DNA of 64,000 nucleotides from Cichorium intybus (taxonomy: Eukaryota > Streptophyta > Magnoliopsida > Asterales > Asteraceae). The notes beneath the pieces are model-generated. The model saw only the letters and a list, made by a program, of their open reading frames with translations, was not told the origin of the DNA and did no database searches. Positions 35,141 to 47,092 of this stretch are shown in pieces (within the stretch, counting starts at the first letter, position 1; each line of letters starts with the position of its first letter). The position numbers were made by a program, and so were the translations under genes. The stretch lies in NCBI GenBank assembly GCA_023525715.1, contig CM042016.1, forward strand, positions 81,265,382 to 81,329,381, read 5' to 3'.

Positions 35141-36732
35141 CTATGCACCTTGGACCCATACGGGAGTAGACACGGTCATCGACAATCACCATCTTCCGCT
35201 CGGCGAGACAAAGCATCTGCAGCCTGGTTTTCCCGACCCGGTTTATAACAAATATCAAAGTCATAACCGAGTAATTTGGCAACCCAAGTTTGTTGTGATG
35301 GTGTTGTGATTCGTTGATGGAGCAAAAACTTAAGACTTTTCTGATCTGTAAAAACCGTAAATCGTGTCCCCAATAAATACGTTCTCCACTGTTGGACCGC
35401 TAGTACGAACGCCATAATCTCGCGCTCGTACGCTGACTTCGCGAGATTCCGATCACTTAACGCCTTGCTGAAATACGCAATAGGCTTCTGGTGTTGTATT
35501 AAAACCGCACCAATTCCCCTACCAGAAGCATCGCATTCAATTACAAATGGGGACTGAAAATCGGGTAAGGCTAATAAAGGAGCAGTGACCATTGCTTCTT
35601 TAAGAGCCTCGAAGGCTGCTTGAGCCTCTTTAGACCAACCGAAGGCATCCTTCCGAGTCAGGTCCGTGAGAGGTCGAGCTAAACTCCTGTAATGTCGAAT
35701 GAATTTGCGGTAATACCCGGTGAGACCCAAAAAACCTCGGAGACCCTTAATATTACGGGGTATCGGCCATTCAAGAACCACTTCAATTTTCTTGGGATCC
35801 ATCGCCACCCCGTCCCCCGAAATAATTTGCCCCAGGTAGTCGACCGAAGATTGACCAAATGAGCATTTTTTTTTGTTAACTACAAAGTGATGATCCAGTA
35901 ATAAGGTCAAAACCCTAAATAAGTCTCGAAAATGCTGGTCCCAAGACGGGCTGTACACGAGGATGTCATCAAAAAATACCACGACTGATTTTCGTAATAA
36001 CGGTCTAAAAACATCATTCATCACGGCCTGAAATGTAGCGGGTGCATTCGTGAGCCCAAAAGGCATCACTAGGTACTCATAATGACCGTCGTGGATCCTG
36101 AACGCCGTCTTTTCAATGCTGTCCGGAGTCATTCGAATCTGATTGTACCTCGACTTCAAGTCCAGTTTTGTAAAATATTGGGCTCCCTTCAATTCATCAA
36201 TTAATTCGTCCACTACGGGAATCGGAAATTTATTGGGTACTGTTGCCTTGTCAAGAGCTCTGTAATCTACACACATCCGCCAAGAGTTATCTTTTTTGCG
36301 GACCAAAATCACCGGACTAGAGAAAGCACTAGTGCTAGGTCGAATCATGCCCAACGATAATAAATCGTGGACTTGACGTTCAAGTTCTTCTTTTTGGACA
36401 TGCGGATACCGGTATGGCCGAACACAAATAGGAGACACCGAATCATACAAGGTAATGGTGTGATCATGAGAACTGCTTGGAGGCAACCCTGTAGGTTCTT
36501 GAAAAACCGCCTCAAATTGATCACAAATGTGTTGTAACTGATCGCGAAAACCCGTCGATAAAGAGTCCCCGGAAGACCCACCACACGAAGTGTGAAGAAA
36601 ACCTATTGGCAATCGGTCTTGATGAACCGAAAGCCAAGCCTGAAGAGATGCCGACGGCCGCATTGCCTTCGTTATGCCTTGTAAGAGACGGACAACCCTT
36701 TGTAAATGAACTGCATGGTAGCCTTCTCCCAA
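35141..36732 (-). pseudogene. Chromovirus reverse transcriptase and RNase H
   Basis: The open stretch (35176-36732, 518 codons) includes RT motifs SSPVILVRKKDNSWRMCVDY, FTKLDLKSRYNQIRM (catalytic Asp), MPFGLTNAPATFQAVMN and FFDDILVYS (catalytic DD). The connection YLGQIISGDGVAMDPKKI and GFLGLTGYYRKFI follow. RNase H has IECDASGRGIGAVL, AYEREIMAFV, FTDQKSLKFLL and NQAADALSR, with all four acidic residues present. It overlaps the gag-protease frame by about 60 bases in another frame. Because Reina-type elements normally have one continuous ORF, a one-base indel near 36700 is the likely cause. Confidence 0.95.
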
Positions 36733-38171
36733 TTGTGCACCACATCACCTAATGTCTGTAACCATTCCATGCCTAAAACCAAATCGGGATGACCCATTTC
36801 AAAGACAAGGGCATGAATCGAGAAATCGCAAGAAGCAATACATATCGGCAGTGTAGAACACTGTTGATCAAGAAACACTTGGTGGTCATCTCCCAATCGA
36901 ATGAGCATACCCGAAAAAAATTCCACCAGTACGCCAAGAGCATGAATGAGTTTACGAGAAACAAAATTGTGGGTGGCCCCACTGTCCACCAAAATTACAA
37001 TCGGAATATCAAGAATCGTACCGTCCAATTTCAATGTATTACCGCCAGAAGGAGTGACCGACGGAGCCCTACAAAAATCCAAGGCTAAACAAGAACCAGT
37101 AGGTAGTTCTTCAGCTGGAATCAAACCCTCTCCAACCTCCTCCGTTGACTGTAACGCACCTTCCTCGCCATCGAGTTCATCATCCCCTAACAACAGAATG
37201 CGTAACTTGCCCTCGGGGCACTTGTGAGCCAGCCCGAATTGTTGGCCACAACGGAAGCAAAGACCCCGTTTCCGGCGATCCTCCCACTCAGTGCGTGATA
37301 GAGAATGGACACCCCGTTCGCGATTGGATGGAATCGGCGAAAAACCCATCGAAGTATTAGAAGGACGAGAAGGAACGGAGCGAGAAAAATCTATACGGGA
37401 AACATTAGGTTTGTCCGGAGGAATACCCGATAATGGACGGGTCGGATCCATACGAACCCCGCCATTGGGCCTAATATCGTTTCCGGAACGAATTTCCGGC
37501 CCATTTGAATAACGAAAACGAATAGGCTCCGAATGGGCCAGATCCGGGTGTAACAGTCCTTCGACGTCCTTGGCTAAATGCATCGCCGTTAAACACGATT
37601 GAGGTCGGTGAAGACAGACCCACCGTTTGGTATCGTCCCGTAACCCGGCAATGAAATAACCCATCGACTGTGATTCTGGAAGTTTCGGAACCAAGGAAAG
37701 TAGGTATTCAAAATCTTCGATGTAATCCTGTATCGACACCCCCTGTTTCATGGTCGCAAGTTGTTCGTACGGATTCGTGATATCGAGTCCGCTAAAACGT
37801 TGTAACAATTCAACTTCAAATTGATCCCAAGATAGAGGATCGTGCAGCTGCAAAAAAATTGTGAACCAATGCGTAGCTACTCCCACCATACTCAGTTGTG
37901 CCAAACGGAGGCGAATAGAGGGAGGAGTTTCATTAATCTCAAAATACAACTTCACTTTCTGCAACCACCCCTGAGGATCGAACCCCGAGAACTCAGGAAG
38001 CTTGATCTTCTTAATCGCCCATGGAGCATCGCGAGACCCAAGTCCCTCCATACCCGAGAAACCCACAGGAGGAGAACGGAAAACAGAGGACACACCTGAA
38101 CCAGACGCCGCCCCACCTCCCGGCGACCCGTCAAATGACGGAGTAGACCCCTGTTGTTTCACCCAGCCCAC
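36672..38171 (-). pseudogene. Chromovirus gag and protease
   Basis: This 499-codon frame shows the gag capsid domain (KLPEFSGFDPQGWLQKVKLYF; ATHWFTIFL; WDQFEVELLQRFSG; QDYIEDFEYLLSLVP), a CCHC knuckle of the chromovirus form CFRCGQQFGLAHKC (about 37229-37270) and an aspartic protease with DSGATHNFVS. The last ~15 residues are out of frame relative to the true polyprotein, because the RT frame takes over near 36700. The first Met (38171) lies ~190 bases after the primer site, a normal leader length. Gag packages the element RNA and the protease cleaves the polyprotein. Confidence 0.93.
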
Positions 38172-38342
38172 ATTACCTTACGAAATTCCGCTGCCTCCGT
38201 TCGTTCTTTATCCACGAGAGAACGGAGCACCACCAGATCGGATTGAATATGAGAAATTTGGGAGTCGTGTTGATCAAGACGGGAAGATTGAGAGCTAGTT
38301 TCCACAGTCGGTTGTACCATCTTCAATTAACCCGGCAAGTCA

Positions 38343-38359
38343 GGAGCAGGTCGGACCAA
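38343..38359 (-). other. Candidate primer binding site of the chromovirus
   Basis: On the minus strand TTGGTCCGACCTGCTCC starts directly at the 5' LTR end. TGG is expected opposite the tRNA 3' CCA. It is not the usual tRNA-iMet site (TGGTATCAGAGC) seen in the element at 47098, and I cannot name the tRNA. Confidence 0.55.
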
Positions 38360-39907
<1,548 letters not shown>

Positions 39908-40441
39908 TGTTGGTGATTTTAGTGTCACCGGGTCATTTTAGTATAATGGAATTCATAAGATTACAAATGGATTTCAAATTTTGATTTTTGAGATGTTAGG
40001 AGGTGTGGAGTGCACACTTGCATAAAACGAGTTGATCTTTGTTCGAACAAAATGGCGGGGGTTAAGGGGTCTCCCTCGCGGCGCGCGCAGGGCAATGCCG
40101 TGTCCAGAAATATATTTTGTTAAGGAAATTATGATGGAAAATATTAATTTCAGATTATATTTCATGATAATTTCCTTTAAAATTGTCATCCTATAATTAT
40201 GAGATGTAATCAACATTTAATGTTGATTGATCTTTATCATTGGTATTAAGAAGAATTTGAATTATATAAAACCCTAGATCACAACTTATTATCGGTGTCT
40301 TGATTCGAAATTGTTCATTCAATGAATTATCTTTATAATCTGAATTCCGTGACACGCAAACATAAAGTCGAAATATCATATTCGAAAAAGGATCACACAT
40401 TCCATGATCCGGAAAGCGATCATTCCTCTCAAATCTTAACA
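39908..40441 (+). mobile_element. 3' LTR of the copia relic (right limit approximate)
   Basis: It begins TGTTGGTGATTTTAGTG after the polypurine tract. The right end is inferred at TCTTAACA (about 40441), but no target duplication or second LTR is available to fix it. It contains a GC-rich patch CGCGGCGCGCGCAGGGC at about 40078-40094 and a TATATAAAACCCTAG stretch near 40263. Confidence 0.55.
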
Positions 40442-41134
40442 TATTCCATGATCCATCATTTACAATTTTATGATAGAGTTTTGTAAAATTTGGACACGCA
40501 TGTGTGGATATCCAACTCCAACTCCAACATTTTATGTCTTTAAGGCTGTTTTGTTCATTGTAATTTTGTTTGCCCTTCCTAACGCCTTGCTAGGTGGTGG
40601 TTGTTTATCTTATAAAAATCTCGACGGCTTAAATTTATTCTTGAGTAATGATTTCTATCGTAAAAAATATATCGATCATCAGTTAGATGATTTGGTTAAC
40701 ACCGTCGAAACACCTTTTTAGTAATGTTTAAAGTACTCAAAGAACATTAATAAATAATGAAAGTGTATTCAATTATATAGCTCGCAGTTGGCCTAAAATT
40801 AAGACAAATGAACAAACGATTTCCTGAAATTAACCCTCTTCCATACTTACATTCCCAGTTTATAGTTCTACTCAATCTATACGAGGACCCTCTTATTGAC
40901 TATCGATAGAAGTACAAAAATCAAGAAAATATGAGTAAGAGAACATAGTAAGAGACGTACATCGCTTTCATTTTCCCCATGGGTTTCTTCAAATTAGATT
41001 AGATCATTGATAGCAAATTCTCCACCTCATTCACCGATTACTATTCGTGTTGTCTAGAATCTTTTTTATCAAAAAAATTTGATGCAGGACTTCAATCTGT
41101 GGTCTTTTCGTGTTTGAAGAGGTTTGTCTAACAG
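40442..41134. other. Intergenic DNA downstream of the LRX gene
   Basis: An 83-codon plus-strand frame (40470-40721) includes a hydrophobic stretch (VLFIVILFALPNALLGGG) but matches nothing I recognise and probably arises by chance. The rest is AT-rich and would hold the LRX 3' UTR and polyadenylation region on the minus strand. Confidence 0.4.
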
Positions 41135-42790
41135 TTATGACGTACTTGGTGGTGCCGAATCTGGAGGCTCCAATTGGTCACGTGAGGGTGCGGACGATGG
41201 CGGATGTTGTTGGTTACATGGTGGACAAGGCGGACAAGTAAAAGGGGGTTGGGGTAGCGGAGATGAAAGAGGAGATGAAGACGTGTGAGTTGGCGATGGA
41301 GTGGGACCGGAGGAAATTGGAGTTGGTGGTAGTTGTGCTGGTGAAGGTGATGGCTCTGGCGATGGTGGTGGTATTGGTGAAGGTGATGGTGCTAGCAAGG
41401 GTGGTGGAGGTGACAATGGTGGCGGAGATGATGGTGATGGTGGTTGTGATGGTGTTAGCGATGGTGAAGGTGATGGTACTGGCAATGGTGGTGGAGGTGA
41501 CGACGGTGATGGAGATGAAGGTGTTGGTGTTGGTGTTGGTGTTGGTGACATTGAATATGGTGATGGAGCAGGGGTTGAAGGTGGTGGTGGCAGCGGCTGC
41601 CCACACCCAAAAGCACTACAATCAAGCGGCTGAGACAGGAACATCTTACACTGTGATTTTGTTCTCTGTTCCGGCCTATCTCTAAAACAATTCCTTCTAT
41701 CATCAAAATCCACAAAATTCAAACACTCTTCGGTTTGATTCACAAAAAAGTTATATTCATAATCAATGCTCACTAAATTAGGAAGCGTACACAAACTCCC
41801 CGGAATCTTTCCCGAAAGCATATTATGAGCCACATTCCAAACCTCCAAACTTTTCATTTCGCCCATACTCACCGGCAACTCGCCTTTTAGTCCGTTGTTA
41901 CTCACATCTAATACCGTCAAATTCTTCAAATTCCCTATGCTTTCAGGCATACAAGACTCAAACCCGTTGTTTGTCAAAATCAACTCCTCCAATCTCTCCG
42001 TCATATTCGTTATACTTTCCGGAATACATCCCCCTAACTTGTTGTTCGCAAGAACAATCACCGAGGCCGGCGAGTTCCCGATGTTGTCCGGTATAACAGA
42101 TGAAAAACGATTGTTATTTACAAATATTGCGTCGAGATCCTTCTCGAAAAGTTTTTTGGGAAGTTTACCTTCGAATTCGTTAAACCGAATATCAAGATAG
42201 GTAAGATTGGGAAGTTCCAAAATGAAACCCGGAAACACTCCAGCAAACCGGTTGTTGCTTAGATCAAGCTCGGAAAGGATCTTGAAGTTCACAAAGCTAC
42301 GCGGAAGTGTCCCGCAAAACCGATTTGAATTAATGTGAAAAAGACCAAGATCAAACAATAAGCCGAGGAGGTCGGGGAGTTTTCCGGCTATATCTTGGTG
42401 GTTTAGATCAATACCTGCCACCGTGCGTTCTTGAGGGTTGTCGAGTGATTCGTAGCAAAACATACCCGTGTAGTTGCAGACATCAGATCCGACCCAGTTA
42501 TTGGTCACGCCATGTGGGTCGGATATGATGACTGCTTTCCATGCTTGTAATGCAATGTAGGCGTTCTTCATTCGTACATTTTCAAAATCGAGAGATGGAT
42601 CAATGACAAGACTAAAGTCTCCTCCTCCATCTTCCAAAAGCTGTTGTCGACGTTGGCGGCTGCCGCCATGGACCGATATGTGGTTGGTGGTGGAGACAAA
42701 GATAACAATGAGAAAGATCTTATGGAGGAGGCAATTCGTCGGAAACCAAACTCGGCCACAATGGTGGAAACCTAATTTCATCATAAACAA
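41135..42790 (-). CDS. LRX: Leucine-rich repeat extensin (LRX) cell-wall protein
   Basis: This intact single exon encodes 551 residues. An N-terminal hydrophobic signal segment (LLHKIFLIVIFVSTTNH, residues ~22-38) precedes the LRX N-terminal domain (LQAWKAVIISDPHGVTNNW, then CNYTGMFCYE). About ten LRRs follow (residues ~115-355; for example LSELDLSNNRFAGVFP and NLTVLDVSNNGLKGELP), then a Cys-rich hinge (CLNFVDFDDRRNC ... CSAFGCG, ~370-410) and a Pro/Ser-rich extensin tail from ~415. LRX proteins are secreted, bind RALF peptides through the LRR and anchor in the wall through the extensin part, linking wall state to growth (family knowledge). The tail is short and rich in SPSP/PTPTP, with few Ser-Pro4 blocks and almost no Tyr, so cross-linking may be limited. 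Met1 is used; Met3 or Met4 are alternatives. Nearby DNA is transposons. Confidence 0.95.
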   Translation of the reverse strand: MFMMKLGFHHCGRVWFPTNCLLHKIFLIVIFVSTTNHISVHGGSRQRRQQLLEDGGGDFSLVIDPSLDFENVRMKNAYIALQAWKAVIISDPHGVTNNWVGSDVCNYTGMFCYESLDNPQERTVAGIDLNHQDIAGKLPDLLGLLFDLGLFHINSNRFCGTLPRSFVNFKILSELDLSNNRFAGVFPGFILELPNLTYLDIRFNEFEGKLPKKLFEKDLDAIFVNNNRFSSVIPDNIGNSPASVIVLANNKLGGCIPESITNMTERLEELILTNNGFESCMPESIGNLKNLTVLDVSNNGLKGELPVSMGEMKSLEVWNVAHNMLSGKIPGSLCTLPNLVSIDYEYNFFVNQTEECLNFVDFDDRRNCFRDRPEQRTKSQCKMFLSQPLDCSAFGCGQPLPPPPSTPAPSPYSMSPTPTPTPTPSSPSPSSPPPPLPVPSPSPSLTPSQPPSPSSPPPLSPPPPLLAPSPSPIPPPSPEPSPSPAQLPPTPISSGPTPSPTHTSSSPLSSPLPQPPFTCPPCPPCNQQHPPSSAPSRDQLEPPDSAPPSTS

Positions 42791-43100
42791 GTGATCTCTA
42801 CGCAGAGTGAGCTGAGGAGAATGTTTAGTCTTTAGGCCTCAAGAGTGTCAAGTGTGAAGGGCCAATTCTTTAACTGAATGTTTCTTTTTCTCTAACGACT
42901 TTTTCTGATATTTCCAATCAATAAAACCGCATTTAATTACGCTTGTCCGTATGAGTAAATCGAGAAATAGTGAAGATGCCCTTTTATTGTTTATGGAGAG
43001 ATAACAGAATGGTTCATCAAGTGTGTGGGTATTTTCGTAAGTTCGTAGCATTTAGTAGATCGGGTTGCCCTACACCCTCGTTTCTCTGCTGTCAACTCTG
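42791..43100 (-). promoter_or_regulatory. Upstream region of the LRX gene
   Basis: Read on the minus strand, ACAATAAAAG at 42981-42990 is a weak TATA-like word about 190 bases before the ATG, and a pyrimidine-rich CTCCTCAGCTCACTC lies just upstream of the start codon. A copia LTR begins at 43245, so the promoter free of transposons is at most ~450 bp. Confidence 0.35.
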
Positions 43101-43244
43101 ACCACATCTCAAGCAATATGAAATAAGGAAAATGTCCTCATCGTTTTAAGGGGCGAAATATTCGATAATTGATTGCATTTGATGTAGTTTTTTAGGTTAA
43201 GAAAAGTCGAAGATTGTTCTTCTTTATTGCCAAAGAGTACTTTT

Positions 43245-43579
43245 TGTTAGGATCGAGACACTTAGCATACGAACACTGAACTCACACACTCAGCTCACAA
43301 ATTAAGAACACAAGAATTTAACGTGGTTCGGTCCAAAACTGACCTACGTCCACGGTGGGTAACTAGGAATTTATATTCAACTACATTGTTGTGGTGTGGT
43401 ACAAATGTTCTCAACTGAATGTCTCTATTTATATACATGAGAAGGTAATGTGAAATGCATGTATGAACATATTTGATGAGTCTTTAGACATAACCTTAGA
43501 CTCACCAACCTTCACCAACCTTGGACTCACCAACCATTCACCAACCTTGGTTGATTTGTCAAAGCCTTCACATCTAACA
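43245..43579 (-). mobile_element. Copia-type LTR (335 bp)
   Basis: The limits TGTTAGGATCGAG and CATCTAACA form the TGTTAG/CTAACA inverted ends. On the minus strand AAGTGGGAGAT (43580-43590), a classic copia polypurine tract, directly precedes it, making this the 3' LTR of a minus-strand element. It contains TTTAACGTGGTTCGGTCC and CCTACGTCCACGG, shared with 6226-6269. Tandem CACCAACCTTGG words occur near 43502-43550. Confidence 0.8.
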
Positions 43580-43850
43580 ATCTCCCACTTGAAGGCTTGA
43601 ACAATGTAGTCTTTCTCTGCCATCCAAGTCTTGCAACGGACCTTCAAAAAAACATTTGATCTTAGCTCATTCCTAGTTACCCCGGTCTTCTCATCAGTTA
43701 ACCTGAAAGGCCCGTTAAAACTCCCATGAGACATAAAGTAGAGTACTGTACTCGAAGTAAAAGAACATACCACCAAATTTTTTTTTTTTTCAAATATGTT
43801 AGTTATGACATAAAGTAGAGTACTGTACTGGAAGTAAAAGAACATTAAGT
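43580..43850 (-). mobile_element. Internal fragment of the copia element next to its LTR
   Basis: After the polypurine tract about 150 bases of the 3' internal region remain (GGTAACTAGGAATGAGC on the minus strand). It contains a 39-base near-perfect direct repeat (43730-43768 and 43807-43845) separated by a poly-T stretch. The rest of the element is missing. Confidence 0.5.
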
Positions 43851-44130
43851 CGGTTAAATTGGTAAACTAATAAGACATAAAGTCTTAAAATCCGTGATTA
43901 CAAAATACAATATATTTATTTTATTTTGATTTTTCATATACTCTAAAATAATAAAAGCTTTAATAAGATCAAAATCCAAACTCATAACCATCAAAAAATA
44001 AACTAAAAAATTAGTCCTTGGCCGAGGAAGATCTGAAATCAAGATAGGAAAAACCAAATCCGAAAAAGTCAAATTACCTTGAAGCTATGACCATATGATT
44101 ATCCATCTCTATTCCCAAAAGTTATGCCAT
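43851..44130. other. AT-rich DNA next to the Mutator-like element
   Basis: No feature is recognised. Confidence 0.4.
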
Positions 44131-44473
44131 TTACCAAAAGTGTTTTTGTAACTGTAGCACAACAAAGTTTGGTGATTTTTCCGGATTGGTCATTGAAGTT
44201 TTCTTTTTTGCGCAATAGGTCACTAGAGTTAAATTTTACGTTCTAAATAGGTCATCGACGTTAAAACTAACTGGTTTTCACGTTAGTATAGTGACCTATT
44301 TAACACGTAAATTAAACTTTAGTGACCTATTACGCAAATAAAAAACTTCAGCGACCAATTCAGAAAAAAAAAACTTCAGTGACCTATCGCAACCACAATA
44401 CCATAGTCGGTCTCAATCTCGCACTCTCCGTCTCGAATCTCTCTTCTCTATTCCGCTCTCTCTCACCATCTCT

Positions 44474-44760
44474 CTATCTTTTTTTCTGGTATTGATCGCG
44501 AATCACAACCGCTATCGGTGTTGTATTCCTCTGTACAATTACTGGGTTCTTCCGGTGTGCTTGTGGGTCCACGGAGTAGGATAACCGGGTTAAATGGTGG
44601 TCATTCACCGGCATTTCTTCTAACTTGCCAAAGTAATTGAGGGCTAGGACTCGGTGCCAGACTGTTTTGCTTGTTTCAAACCATGTACATAGTCGTAGCA
44701 GGAAATCGACTATGATGAAACTCCGAGATGACGGGCCCATTTAATCTATTTGGGGATTCC
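44474..44760 (-). other. Possible captured gene fragment inside the Mutator-like element
   Basis: Between the left inverted repeat and the tandem repeats lies ~250 bp of balanced composition with an 88-codon minus-strand frame (for example FIIVDFLLRLCTWFETSKTV and HRVLALNYFGKLEEMPVND). I do not recognise it. Its composition differs from both flanks, as expected for Pack-MULE cargo, but a chance frame cannot be excluded. Confidence 0.35.
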
Positions 44761-44879
44761 CCTATGAAACTTTCGCTATCAAATTCCTCTATAAAACCTA
44801 CGATGCAGTTTTTGATAATAACCGCGCCACAAACCGTAAATGCGGTTTTTCCTACAAAATAACTAAATAGTGTGGTTTT

Positions 44880-45290
44880 TAATGTGATGCGGTTTTTCGG
44901 TTTTAACAGAACAGTGTGGTTTTTTAAGGCGATTAGGTTTTTCGGTTTTAACCGAACAGTGTGGTTTTTTAATGCGATGCATTTTTTCAGTTTTTTCTTG
45001 CAGTTTTTTCGGTTTTAATATAAGATACACGGTGCGGTTTGGTTTATATTGTGATTTGTGGTTCGGTTTATATTGTGATTTATGGTTCGGTTTTAATATA
45101 AGATACACGGTGCGGTTTGGTTCGATTTTAACAGAACAGTGTGGTTTTTTAAGGCGATTAGGTTTTTCGGTTTTAACCGAACAGTGTGGTTTTTTAATGC
45201 GATGCGTTTTTTCAGTTTTTTCGGTTTTAATATAAGATACACAGTGCGGTTTGGTTTATATTGTGATTTGTGGTTCGGTTCTTACAAGCG
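44880..45290. repeat. GGTTTTTCGGTTTTA-rich tandem repeats
   Basis: Two long direct copies (about 44905-45090 and 45130-45275) share GAACAGTGTGGTTTTTTAA, TTAGGTTTTTCGG, ATATAAGATACACGG and TTTATATTGTGATTTGTGG. Short frames here are repeat artefacts. Confidence 0.85.
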
Positions 45291-45770
45291 GCGCATTTCG
45301 CTTTTTTACGCTTTTTATTAAAATAAAAATCGCACCGCACCGAAAATTTTCGGTTTTTATAAAAACAAAAATCGCACTGCACCGGCGGCAACTGCGATTC
45401 GCGATCAATACTAGAAAAAGAGATAGAGAGAGGGCGAGAGAGAGCGAAACAGAGAAGAGAGATTCGAGACAGAGAGGGCGAGATTGAGACCGACTATGGT
45501 CTTTGTGGTTGTGATAGGTCACCGAAGTTTTGTTTTTCTAAATTGGTCACTGAAGTTTTTTTTGCGCAATAGGTCACTAAAGTTTAACTTACTTGTTGTA
45601 TGGGTCCCTACACTAACGTGAAAATCAGTTAGTTTTAACGTCGATGACCTATTTAGGACGTAAAATTTAACTTTAGTGACCTATTGCGCAAAAAAAAAAA
45701 ACTTTAGTGACCAATCTGGAAAAATCACCAAACTTTGTTGTGCTACAGTGACAATAACCCTTACCAAAAA

Positions 45771-47092
45771 TACCCCAAATTTTGAACACAAACCTGATAT
45801 ACATATTTGATATGAGGGCAATAACAAATTCAGAAAAATAAACTGAAAAAGAAACACAAACCTGATATAATCAATTGACTAAAAGATAACAATTTCATAA
45901 ATTTTGAAGCAAATATTTCAAAGAAGTTATAATTAGAACACAAAATTACAAAAAAATTTCTTTTGTAACTCAAGAAAGTAAATTACCTTTTAAAGGCTAG
46001 TTACATGTCCTTGGTTCGTTCTGTTCTTTTAGTCATCAAGCAAACTACAATAAGTGTTTGTCATTAGAAAGGAACATGGAGATTTAAACATACAGGTTGA
46101 CTTTTCACATAATAAACACATCCTAACATACCTGTGATAGATGTTCATTCCACACACTGGCCAAGAATTCTATGTTTGACTATGTGAAAAGAACAGAGAA
46201 AGAAATAGAATGATAAGAGAACTGTAACCTGAAATACATAAAAAACACAAAATCGTGAGTCTTATACATGATGTTAATCAAGAGTGTCGAAATTAAACAG
46301 CTGGACCATCTATTATGAAACGCTACTGAAGGCTTGATGAGGCTTCCACCACATTAGATTCAGTTGAACCTGAATGAGACAAATACAACTATTTAGCATT
46401 GTAACTGTATAATAATTAATGAAAATAAACAAACCCATTTAACACTATATACGTACACTACCCTTAATGTCAAATGGAAAGAGGGAGAAGAAGTTGTCAA
46501 CGATAGTGTTGATTTGAAAAAGGATATAGCCATCGGGCAGTCTGCTGTCGAGATTTAGGGTATTTAGAATTCAATTTTGAAACTGATTTTAGGGTGAAAA
46601 AATTGGCCAAAAATCGAGAGAGATGTATTGTTGACATCGTTGGTGGAGAAAAAGGAAGAATCGACATACGAGAGACATAGACGATGTGAACAAAAGATTC
46701 CATGGTGAAGTTACAGCTAGAGGCGGTGTATTTAAGGAGTGGGTTCTGCCATTCTAGGAGATAGAGTCTGTGATGGCTAATAGAGGAGTGAGGTTTTATT
46801 ATTTTTTTACCGCATCAATAACTGCACACATCAACATTCAACAAGATCATATGCACCAACATGTGTCTTGTTCAAACCAAAAGCATGTCCAATTGTTGTT
46901 TCATCAAGATCAATAGAATCTCACACCCTCCCAAAGGGAAAGCCCCACCATGCTCATGGGAGGGATGAGAGAGATAGTTTTCTCTCTCTCTCTAAGTTTA
47001 TATTTTATATAACTTTTTTATAAAATATAAACCCTATTTTGTTAAATAAGTTTTTAAACCTTTAAAGTTATATTTAAACCCTTTTAAATATG
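45771..47092. other. AT-rich intergenic DNA
   Basis: A 68-codon minus-strand frame starts at 46703 (MESFVHIVYVSRM...) with no known motif and is followed by AT-rich sequence; it could be part of a transcript but I cannot support that. A CT-rich run TCTCTCTCTCTC occurs near 46980. Nothing else is recognised. Confidence 0.4.

Larger units (their letters stand above)
44140..45761. mobile_element. Mutator-like element with long terminal inverted repeats (1622 bp)
   Basis: The left end GTGTTTTTGTAACTGTAGC and the right end (minus strand GGGTTATTGTCACTGTAGC) begin inverted repeats that continue, with some indels, for roughly 350 bases each (44140-44515 and 45385-45761). They contain repeated GGTCACTRAAGTT / CAATAGGTCACT phrases and the CTCTCTC-rich inner part. 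A perfect 9-bp duplication flanks the element. No transposase is present. The interior holds an unassigned 270-bp stretch (44515-44745) and a GGTTTTTCGG-rich tandem repeat (44880-45290). Confidence 0.93.
44131..45770. repeat. 9-bp target-site duplication of the Mutator-like element
   Basis: TTACCAAAA occurs at 44131-44139 and 45762-45770, directly outside both termini. A 9-bp duplication is diagnostic of Mutator-like transposition. Confidence 0.93.

Noticed and set aside
40470..40721. 83-codon frame with a hydrophobic segment
   Set aside because: No family recognised, no promoter or homologous neighbour; chance frame is most likely.
41214..41715. Frames of 86-140 codons opposite or alongside the LRX Pro-rich tail
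   Set aside because: Shadows of the repetitive CCN/TCN codons of the extensin region in other frames.
44863..45321. Frames with repeated FGFN/KPNH-like text
   Set aside because: Products of the GGTTTTTCGG-rich tandem repeats inside the Mutator-like element.
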